A stretch of DNA of 11,919 nucleotides from DATKPC01 sp035524275 (GTDB taxonomy: Bacteria; Pseudomonadota; Gammaproteobacteria; Burkholderiales; Burkholderiaceae_F). The stretch lies in the NCBI GenBank assembly GCA_035524275.1, contig DATKPC010000121.1, forward strand, positions 1 to 11,919, read 5' to 3'. Within the stretch, counting starts at the first letter, position 1. Each line of letters opens with the position of its first letter. Shown here in pieces: positions 1-6,900 of the stretch. The position numbers were made by a program, and so were the translations under genes. A model generated the notes under the pieces. The model was not told where the DNA came from. It searched no databases and saw only the letters and a list, made by a program, of their open reading frames with translations.

Positions 1-779
1 CGATCGCGAAGACGGCGCTGCTGTTCGGCGCGGGCGGGGTGCTCGTCCGCGATGCGCTGCCCGATATCGTCGGGTTGGCGCGCGCCGGCGTGCCGCCGCA
101 GGCGATGGGCGGATTGATCGGATCGCTGACGCTGAAGCTCGGCGCGTGGACCATCGGGCTCTTGGCGCTCGTCTCGGCGCTGGACGCCGCCTACCAGCGT
201 CATGCGTTCATCCGGAAGCTGCGGATGAGCCGGCGCGACATCCAGCGCGAGTCGAAGGAGAACGAGGGCGACCCCGCGATCCGGCAGCAGCGGCGGCAGG
301 CGCACCAGGAATGGTCGCAGCGCAACCATGCCGAGGCCGCGCGCCAGGCCCACGTCCTCGTCGTCAATCCGACGCACATCGCGATCGACTACGACCGCGA
401 GACCTGCCCGGCACCGACGATCGGCGCCAAGGGCGAGGAGCATGTCGCGCGCGCGATGCGCGAAGCGGCGGAGGAGGCCGGCGTGCCGATCGTCCGCAAC
501 GTTCCGCTGGCGCGCGACCTGCTCGCGCGCGGCGAAGTCGGCGAGATCGTGCCACCCGAGCTGTTCGACATCCTGGCGGAGGTGATTCTGTGGGCGCGCG
601 ACGTGCGACGCGAGATCGAGGGGCGTCGCGAGGGCCGTCAGGCGGGCGGCTCGCAGGGCCCGTTGCGAGCGCACCCGCCAGGCCGCCACGAGGCCACGTC
701 GGCCTCACCGCGGCGGCGTCCGCCGCCGGGCGAAGACCTGACTCGATATTCGGAGGCGCCATGGAATCGTTCACGCTGA
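1..779 (+). CDS. sctU: Type III secretion export apparatus switch protein SctU/HrcU (5' end missing)
   Basis: Inner-membrane component of the T3SS export gate whose cytoplasmic domain cleaves itself and switches substrate class. The reading frame is open from base 3, with no start in the window. About 258 residues are visible; family members are near 350, so roughly 150 N-terminal residues lie upstream. A last membrane segment sits around fragment residues 40-62 (KLGAWTIGLLALVSALDAAY). It is followed by the family linker (RMSRRDIQRESKENEGDPAIR) and the autocleavage motif NPTH (bases 366-377, cut between N and P). The conserved end, PIVRNVPLARDLL then VPPELFDILAEVILWARDVR, resembles Hrp2-type HrcU more than FlhB, which has NPTHYAVAL and PPLARALY. 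Two oddities: the stretch after NPTH is two residues short, and a Pro/Arg/Gly-rich tail of about 53 residues follows the conserved domain. The stop overlaps the next gene by 19 bases. FlhB is the alternative, given the FliO-like neighbour; I think it less likely. Confidence 0.88.
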   Translation, partial: IAKTALLFGAGGVLVRDALPDIVGLARAGVPPQAMGGLIGSLTLKLGAWTIGLLALVSALDAAYQRHAFIRKLRMSRRDIQRESKENEGDPAIRQQRRQAHQEWSQRNHAEAARQAHVLVVNPTHIAIDYDRETCPAPTIGAKGEEHVARAMREAAEEAGVPIVRNVPLARDLLARGEVGEIVPPELFDILAEVILWARDVRREIEGRREGRQAGGSQGPLRAHPPGRHEATSASPRRRPPPGEDLTRYSEAPWNRSR

Positions 780-1087
780 GCTTCGTGAGCATGCTGCTCG
801 CCCTTGCGCTGGTCCTCGGGCTGGCCTGGATCAGCCTGCGGCTGCTGCGAACGCGCGGGCTCGGCGCGCGCGCCGCGCGGCCTGCCGGCGGCGACGACGC
901 GCTGCGTTTCGTCCGCGCGCTGCCGGTGGGCGCGCGCGAGCGCGTCGTCATCGTCGAGCACCGCGGCGCGCGCTGGATGCTCGGCGTGACCGCGGGCGGC
1001 ATCAGCACGATCGCCCACTGGCCGCAGGACGATGCGACCTCGGGCAGCGCCGCGATGCGCGACGCGCAAGGTACGGAGCGACCCTAG
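761..1087 (+). CDS. FliO/MopB-family small membrane protein
   Basis: 108-aa protein. One membrane segment at about residues 5-27 (LSFVSMLLALALVLGLAWIS) is followed by a basic stretch (LRLLRTRGLGARAAR) and a small cytoplasmic domain reading LRFVRALPVGARERVVIVEH, then a Gly-rich strand (WMLGVTAGGISTI). The phrase 'LPVGxRERVVxVE...LGVTxGGI' is the FliO/MopB signature. In flagella FliO helps assemble the FliP export-gate ring. The start is the ATG at 761, with GGAGG at 752-756; it lies inside the last codons of sctU, so the two genes are probably translationally coupled. Longer upstream readings in this frame only shadow sctU. The length fits compact FliO proteins. A FliO relative is standard in flagellar operons, but T3SS clusters are not known to need one, so its role here (assembling SctR/SctS/SctT?) is inference. 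Confidence 0.82.
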   Translation: MESFTLSFVSMLLALALVLGLAWISLRLLRTRGLGARAARPAGGDDALRFVRALPVGARERVVIVEHRGARWMLGVTAGGISTIAHWPQDDATSGSAAMRDAQGTERP

Positions 1088-1212
1088 CTGGTAGGGGACC
1101 GGACTGCCGAACGTCCCGACTGTCGCACGCGGCTCGAAACGGATTCAATGAGGTCGTCGCAAGTCGCATCGCGAACGGCGACGAAAACCGAGACGAACCA
1201 CCCCTCTGGACG

Positions 1213-1218
1213 AAGGAG
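1213..1218 (+). promoter_or_regulatory. Strong Shine-Dalgarno that fixes the 1226 start
   Basis: AAGGAG lies 7 bases before the ATG at 1226. It is the best ribosome binding site in the window and decides for this ATG over the in-frame ATG at 1148, which has no such site. It suggests high-level translation, as expected for an abundant secreted structural protein. Confidence 0.8.
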
Positions 1219-1225
1219 AACCGCC

Positions 1226-1834
1226 ATGTCATTCGATATCGGAAGCATCATCAGCAACGCTGTCAGCCTCGCAGCCAATGCCGCTCTGGGCGCCGTCGAC
1301 GAGGCCTTCCCCCCGCTCGCGATCGCGCAGTCGCTGGGCGGTCTGTTGACGCAGGGCGTCGGCCAGGCGATCCTCAACGCGCTGCCGCAGCTCGTGTCGG
1401 CGGGCATGCCGAAGTTCCTCGCGCAGGAGATCGAGCAGGTCGTCAACGGCGCGATGAAGCAGCTGAGCGGCCCGAGCAACTCGGCCGCCGACAACCAGGT
1501 CTCGCAACAGGCCGGCTCGCAGATCAACGACCTGACGAAGAGCCTGACGCAGTCGATCAACGACACGACGTTGCAGAACATGTCGGGGAAGGGCAAGAAG
1601 GGCTCCGGCAGCTGGCTCGAAGCCCTCGCCAACGCGCTGGGCGATGCCCTCAACGCGCAGGCGCAGAAGATCACCGACCTGTCGAACTCGATCACCGGCA
1701 CCGGCAGCGACCAGCCGAAGGCGCTGGCGCAGTTGAACGTCGAGTCGCAGCGGATGTCGTTCATGATGAACACGGTCGACACCGCACTGAAGACGATCGG
1801 CGAAGGGCTCGCGACGCTTGCGCGCAAGCAGTAG
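1226..1834 (+). CDS. Hypothetical protein, candidate T3SS-secreted filament/translocon or harpin-like protein
   Basis: 202-aa protein that I cannot assign to a named family. It has no cysteine, a single Trp (W130), and is rich in Ala, Gln, Asn, Ser and Leu. Residues 1-80 are helical and amphipathic (MSFDIGSIISNAVSLAANAA; PQLVSAGMPKFLAQEIEQVV). Residues 82-128 are polar and probably flexible (SNSAADNQVSQQAG; GKGKKGSGS). Residues 129-155 form a second helix (WLEALANALGDALNAQAQKI). The C terminus (about 168-202: QLNVESQRMSFMMNTVDTAL, then KTIGEGLATLARKQ) looks like the helical polymerisation tail of T3SS needle, filament or inner-rod proteins, where 'T.I..I...A.KQ'-like ends occur. There is no Sec signal peptide. 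Composition, the T3SS genes just upstream on the same strand, the strong ribosome binding site and the hairpin at 1901-1929 all fit a highly expressed T3SS-exported protein. An EspA/SseB-like filament, a Hrp pilin or a harpin are all possible; this is inference. Confidence 0.75.
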   Translation: MSFDIGSIISNAVSLAANAALGAVDEAFPPLAIAQSLGGLLTQGVGQAILNALPQLVSAGMPKFLAQEIEQVVNGAMKQLSGPSNSAADNQVSQQAGSQINDLTKSLTQSINDTTLQNMSGKGKKGSGSWLEALANALGDALNAQAQKITDLSNSITGTGSDQPKALAQLNVESQRMSFMMNTVDTALKTIGEGLATLARKQ

Positions 1835-1900
1835 TGGCTGCGACCCGCCGGCGAGGAAGCCCGGGTCCGGAGCCACGCGATGGTCCCCAAGCGCTTTCCT

Positions 1901-1929
1901 GCGGCATCCGACCCGGCGTCGGATGCCGC
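1901..1929 (+). terminator. Hairpin after the 202-aa gene, probable terminator
   Basis: Perfect 12-bp inverted repeat (GCGGCATCCGAC / GTCGGATGCCGC) around a 5-base loop CCGGC, 66 bases past the stop at 1834. Only a weak T run follows on the plus strand (CGCTTTC), so intrinsic termination may be incomplete; it could also protect the 3' end of the mRNA. Confidence 0.6.
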
Positions 1930-2168
1930 CGCTTTCACGGCCTGACGAGGCCTGCACGCCCGATGGACGGGTGCGCGACGGAACCACATAGCCGCTGACG
2001 ACCTGCTGGAAAGCGGCAAGCCACCACCCTCGCTTCAATTCGCCGTCGCGCCCATCTTTCGTCACCGTCCATTCATCGCCTCTCCGGCCGCCCGACGCCC
2101 GGATTCTTTCTAAGCTGGATCCTGACGCTCCCGGCTCGCGCGGATCGCCGACACCGCCCGACCACACC

Positions 2169-2184
2169 GTGCGGCGCGCCGCAC
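2169..2184. repeat. 16-bp perfect palindrome upstream of the 518-aa gene
   Basis: GTGCGGCGCGCCGCAC is identical to its own reverse complement and ends 44 bases before the ATG at 2229. It could be a dimeric-regulator operator or a 5' leader hairpin. In DNA this GC-rich, short palindromes also arise by chance. Confidence 0.4.
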
Positions 2185-2228
2185 GCCAAGCACCGCGAAG
2201 CCCAACGATTCGAAGACCCGACTGCCGC

Positions 2229-3785
2229 ATGCGTTTTCCGTTCGATCGTCTGCCGCTGAAGCTCTGGACCGTGCGCGCGCTGCTGCTCGTTGCCGTGCTC
2301 TACGCGCTGCAGGTCGCGCCGATCCCCGGCATCTTCATGATGCTGGCCGTCGCGGCCTTCGGTCCGCTCTGGGGCCTGCTGCCGCATCTCATGACCGTGG
2401 GCCTCGTCGCCGACGTCCGCGCCAGGCAGCTGCCGAAGGCCGCGCTCGTCGTCCCGCTCGCGCTCTACGCGGCGTACTACGTCGTCTATGTCCGCGAGGC
2501 GCTCGCGATCCGCGAGATCGAGGCGCAGATCCGATCCGCGAACCCGGCATCGATCGCCGATTTCGACCCGTCGTGGCAGGCGCTCGTCCTCAAGGATGCG
2601 GCCGGCTTCGTCCAGCGCGCGCGGATTCCGGTCGTCTACGACGAGCGACGCAACCTCGCGGAGCGCTACATGTCGTACCGCCTGCTGCCGCGCGCAAAGT
2701 GCGACGAACTGCAGGCGGCCAAGCTGGACCAGGTCGAACTGCTCGCGATCCTCTGGACCGTGCAACCGAACGGGCCGCGCTCGCGCGTCTCGAGCGAAGC
2801 CTGCATTCCGGAAATGCCGGCCGCGCCGGACAAGACGATCATCAAGGTGACGCTGGAGCGGAAGATGCCGGCGCCGCCGCCCCGCCGGAAGACGTCATCC
2901 GGCATGACCTTCGACTACATCGGCCTGTCGGACGTGAATTCCACGCTCGACGAGACCGACTATCACTTCGCGTCCGGCGACACCACGCTGGGCACGTTCC
3001 GCAGCGCGTCCGTCTCGCAGCTCGCGATCGTCCCGCTGCCCTACTTCGCCTGCATGCTCAACGACGCGTCGTCATCCTGGGATTGCATCGCGATGATGTC
3101 CCGCAGTGCGCGGCGACTGGAGACGTACCCGGATTCCGCGCTGCGCGCGCTCTACGGCACCGACCCGATTCGCGCGATGCTGCACATCGAGCCGCGCGAG
3201 GATCGCGACTTCGTCCACTTCCACGCCGAGCCCGAAAACCTCGCGTTCGCCGACCGGCTGATCGAGCGCAAGCGATCCGAATCGCCCGCCGACCGCAACG
3301 CCTGGGGCATCCGCAAGGACAGTCCGTACCTGCCCGCGATCGCGACGATCAACGGCACGCCCAGCTACCAGGGGCGGATCTACGTGCACAAGGAAGGCGG
3401 TCCGTTCCGCTCGTTCATCGAATCGCACGTCGGCGAGGTCGTCTACATCGACGCCGAGATCGCCGGCGCCAATGCCGGCGCGAAACGCTTCGGCCTCTAT
3501 GGCACCTGCCCGAAAGAACTGACGTGCAAGGAAAACCACTGGTACGACGTCGAGGCCGGCAACGGATCGACCTACGTCGGCCCCGTCGCGCTCGGCACCC
3601 CCGCCGAAGGTCTCGGCTCGACGCTGCCGCAGATCAAGGGGTACTGGCTCGTCAGCGAGACCTATAGGAATGGGCAGGAACTGCCGCGCCAGGGCAGGAA
3701 GGGACGGCCGGCGCATGCGCCGAACGGGGCGGACACGCTGAACATCCTGACCGGCGTGACGGCGCCGCCGACGCCGAGCCTTTGA
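2229..3785 (+). CDS. Hypothetical membrane-anchored protein with a Cys-rich, probably periplasmic domain
   Basis: 518-aa protein; I recognise no family. The N terminus holds two or three hydrophobic segments: about residues 15-30 (VRALLLVAVLYALQV), 33-60 (GIFMMLAVAAFGPLWGLLPH) and 70-88 (AALVVPLALYAAYYVVYV). A soluble domain of about 420 residues follows. It has six cysteines (158, 192, 275, 286, 427, 433); the close pairs 275/286 and 427/433 suggest disulfides and hence a periplasmic location. A Pro/basic linker (about 213-222) precedes a region rich in aromatic and acidic residues (TFDYIGLSDVNSTLDETDY). The tail is basic and proline-rich. No catalytic motif is evident. The start is set at the ATG at 2229 because the membrane region follows directly; the GTG at 2169 would add 20 Arg/Pro-rich residues and has no ribosome binding site. 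The site before 2229 is also weak (GAAG at about 12 bases). The gene is separated from the T3SS genes by a hairpin and about 390 bp, and converges on the kinase gene. Confidence 0.8.
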   Translation: MRFPFDRLPLKLWTVRALLLVAVLYALQVAPIPGIFMMLAVAAFGPLWGLLPHLMTVGLVADVRARQLPKAALVVPLALYAAYYVVYVREALAIREIEAQIRSANPASIADFDPSWQALVLKDAAGFVQRARIPVVYDERRNLAERYMSYRLLPRAKCDELQAAKLDQVELLAILWTVQPNGPRSRVSSEACIPEMPAAPDKTIIKVTLERKMPAPPPRRKTSSGMTFDYIGLSDVNSTLDETDYHFASGDTTLGTFRSASVSQLAIVPLPYFACMLNDASSSWDCIAMMSRSARRLETYPDSALRALYGTDPIRAMLHIEPREDRDFVHFHAEPENLAFADRLIERKRSESPADRNAWGIRKDSPYLPAIATINGTPSYQGRIYVHKEGGPFRSFIESHVGEVVYIDAEIAGANAGAKRFGLYGTCPKELTCKENHWYDVEAGNGSTYVGPVALGTPAEGLGSTLPQIKGYWLVSETYRNGQELPRQGRKGRPAHAPNGADTLNILTGVTAPPTPSL

Positions 3786-3814
3786 CCGGACCCGCGCCCG
3801 TCGCGGGGGTCAAA
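3781..3814. terminator. Hairpin between convergent genes, overlapping a stop codon
   Basis: Outer arms TTTGACC (3781-3787) and GGTCAAA (3808-3814) and inner arms CCCGCG (3791-3796) and CGCGGG (3802-3807) pair around a CCCGT loop. A 3-base bulge (GGA) sits on the left side. The left arm contains the TGA stop (3783-3785) of the 518-aa gene. Neither strand has a T tract after the stem, so it is not a textbook intrinsic terminator. Its position between two converging genes fits a bidirectional transcription end. Confidence 0.5.
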
Positions 3815-3900
3815 ACGTGGAAGCTCGCCTGGGACCCCATCGACGGACTCGGACGGGGCACATCGCGCGCGGCGCGCGGCCGATACCGATGGCACGCCGC

Positions 3901-6900
3901 TCAGTTCGCGCCGGCGGGCTCCTCGTCGTCGAACTGCCGCAGCGCCCGCCGCAGGTCCTCGAAGGCCGCCTCGACGGCGCCGGCATCTTCGGCGCACGCC
4001 TGCTCCAGCCCTTCCGCGGCGCGGCGCACCGTGGCTGTGCCGACCATCGCCGCCACGCTCTTCAGGTCGTGTGCCAGGCGCCGCGCCGCATCGCGATCGC
4101 CGCTCTCATGCGCCTGCCGGAAGCTCTCGCAGAACGACGCGCGGAAATCGCGGAACATCGCCACCGTCCGCTCGTAGAGCGCAAGGTTTCCGCCCATTCG
4201 CGAGAGGGCCTGCGCGCGCTCGCGCGCCAGCCGCGCGCCGAGGTCGCCGCCCGCGTCGTCGCCCGGCTGCGGCCGCTGGATCCAGCGCGCCAGCTTCCGG
4301 AACAGTTCCTCGACGTCGATCGGCTTGGGCAGGTGGTCGTTCATGCCTGCGGCGAGCGCGCGCTCGCGGTCCCCGAGCATCGCGTCGGCGGTCATCGCGA
4401 TCAGCGGCAGGTCGCGATGGCGCCCGTCGACGCGTATTCGGCGCGCCGCTTCGTAGCCGTCCATCACCGGCATCTGGCAGTCCATCAGCACGGCGTCGAA
4501 GGCTTCGCGATCGAGGATCTCGAGCGCCTCGCGGCCGTCATTCGCGATACGCACGTCGACGCCCGCGGGCTCGAGCAGCCCGACGGCGATCTCCTGGTTG
4601 ATCGGATGATCCTCGACAACCAGCACGCGCGCGCCGGCGACACGTCGGACGTCGGCCGTCCGCACCCGTTCGTGACGCTCGTCGGGCGGCGCCGGCGGCA
4701 GCGCGCCACCCATCGCCACGGCGCAGGCGTCGATCAGCGCCGACGGCGTGACCGGCTTGATCAGCGTGGCGGCCACCGCCAGGCGCTCGTCGGCGAGACG
4801 CTGCTGCAGGACGTCGCGGTCCAGCGCCGAGACCAACATCACGATCGGCGCCGCGTGGCGCAACGGCGCGCCGCGCAGGCGGCGAGCGCACGACAGGCCA
4901 TCCATGCCGGGCATCAGGTAGTCGAGCAGCACCAGCGCATAGGGTTCGTCCGCGGCGTCGGCGGCGAGGACCGCATCGATGGCCTCGCGCCCGCCGCCGA
5001 CGGCGTCCGCGCGCAGGCCCAGGCTGCGCGCCATCTCCGAGAGCGCATCGCGCGTCGCGGCGTTGTCGTCGACGACCAGCGCGCGCGCGCCGCGCAGCGC
5101 CTGCAGCGACGTTCGCCCGGCGCCCGCGGCGAGGCCGAAGCGCAGCCGGAAGTGGAAGGTGCTGCCGCGGCCCGTCTCGCTCTCGAGGCCGATGTCGCCC
5201 CCCATCAACTCGACCAGGCGCCGGCAGATCGCGAGGCCCAGGCCGGTGCCGCCGTAGCGTCGGCCGGTCGAGGATTCCGCCTGCGTAAAGGGCTGGAACA
5301 GCCGGCGTTGCGCGTCCGCGTCGATGCCGATGCCGGTATCGCGCACCTCGAACTGCAGCGTCGTGGCGTCGGCCTCCCGCCCCACTTCGCGCACGCTGAC
5401 GACGACCTCGCCGCGCTCGGTGAATTTCAGGGCGTTGTTGCACAGGTTCAGCAGCACCTGCCCCAGCCGGTGCGGATCGCCGACGAGGCGCCGCGGCAGG
5501 TCCGCGCCGACGGCGAAGACGAGTTCGAGGCCCTTTTCCTCCGCCTTCAGCCGGACCAGGTTCGCGAGGTCGTCCATCACCGCGCCCAGTTCGAAGGCAA
5601 TCGCCTCGATCGCGAGCTGGCCCGCCTCGATCTTGGAGAAGTCGAGCAGGTCGTTGATCAGCAGCATCAGCGAGCGCGCCGCGCCGTGGACCTTCGTGAT
5701 GTGGTCGGCCTGGCGCGCGCTGAGCCCGGAGCGCAGCGCGAGCTCCGACATCCCGATGATTGCATTGAGCGGCGTGCGCAGCTCGTGGCTCATCGTCGCC
5801 AGGAACGCCGACTTGGCGCGACTCGCGGCTTCGGCCTCGAGGCGCGCGCGCCGCTCCTCGTCGCTGCGCCGCCGCTCGCTCAAGTCGACGACGAAGCCGA
5901 GCGACAGCGGCGGATCGGCCTGCAGGCTGATCCCGCCGGTGAGCACCGGCACGCGGGTGCCGTCCTTGCGCACGTACTCCTTCTCGTAGGGCGTGAACCG
6001 CCCGTCGCGCAGCAGTTGCGCGATCGCCCGCTCATCGGCGGCGCGAAACTCCGGCGCGGTCACGGCCAGCCGCGTCAGGCGCCCGGCGACCATGTCCTCG
6101 CGCGTGTAGCCGACGAGGCGCAGGAACGCCTCGTTCGCGTCGACGATGCGACCGTCACGCCCGGCGATGCGCACCGCGATGAGGTTGGAATCCACGAGGC
6201 GCTCGATGCGCGCCCGCCATTCGCGCGTCGCGGCCTCGGCGCGCTGCCGCTGCGCGTTTTCCTCCTTCAGCGCCGCGTACAGCCGCGCGGTCTCCAGCGA
6301 GATCGCCGCCTGCCCCGCGAGCATCTCCAGGACCGCGGCATGCTGCGGCGTGAACGCGTGCGTGCCGGCGAGGTGCTCCAGGTACAGGATGCCGATGGTC
6401 TCCGACTTGCGCAGCAGCGGCAGGCACAGCACCGAGCGCGGCCGGCGGGCGGCGAGATAGGCATCGCCGGCAAAGGCGTGCGACTGCGCGGCATCGTCGA
6501 GCAGCACCGGTTCCCGGGTTCGGCGCACGTAGTTGAGCACCGCTTCGGGATGATCGCCCGGCGTCGCGCGCGCGGCTTCCTCGGCCGTGACGTGCCCGGT
6601 TCCGCCCGCCGCGCCGGCGGCGACAACCCGGACGTCGATCGCGCCACCGCTCACCTCGGCGCGGGCCGCAAGCTGCATGCGCTCCGCGTCCACCACATAG
6701 AGGCGGCCGGCCTGCGCGCCGGCCTCCGCGAGCGCGATGCGCATCAACGTATCGAGCAAGGCGTCGAGCTCGATCTGGCTCGACAGCGCCCGCGTCGCCT
6801 TGACCACCGCCAGCGTGTCGATGTCGGGTCCGCCGGCGCGCGCGGACCCGAACGCGCCGGCCGTGCGTGCACCTTGCAGCGCGGGGAATCGACTCTCCAG

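Larger units (their letters stand above)
1835..2228. other. Gene-free interval between the 202-aa gene and the 518-aa gene
   Basis: About 390 bases without a convincing gene. Minus-strand open frames cross it (1084-2019, 1229-2230) but read as Arg/Gly/Ala-rich shadows. It contains the hairpin at 1901-1929, a 16-bp perfect palindrome at 2169-2184 and an imperfect PIP-like pair, TTCGC at 2039 and TTCGT at 2058, with 14 rather than 15 bases between. I see no good -35/-10 promoter. Any promoter for the 518-aa gene should lie here. Confidence 0.6.

Noticed and set aside
146..760. Upstream extension of the FliO-like frame to 146
   Set aside because: It overlaps conserved sctU in another frame and has Arg/Ala/Gly-rich shadow composition; ATG 761 has its own GGAGG and starts a proper membrane segment.
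1088..1225. Possible Hrp-box or PIP-box promoter before the 202-aa gene
   Set aside because: No TTCG pair or GGAACC/CCAC pair at the right spacing was found; only scattered CGAA words, with wrong spacing, are present.
2039..2062. PIP-box-like pair TTCGC ... TTCGT, which would suggest HrpX/HrpB control of the 518-aa gene
   Set aside because: The spacing is 14, not 15, bases, the second half is imperfect, no -10 element lies 30-32 bases downstream, and the coding start is 167 bases away.
2169..2228. GTG 2169 as the start of the 518-aa protein
   Set aside because: It has no ribosome binding site, starts inside the palindrome, and adds an Arg/Pro-rich leader ahead of the membrane segments.
1084..2230. 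Long minus-strand open frames across the 202-aa gene and the following gap (1084-2019, 1229-2230)
   Set aside because: They run antisense to a gene with a strong ribosome binding site and read as Arg/Gly/Ala-rich shadows without recognisable domains.
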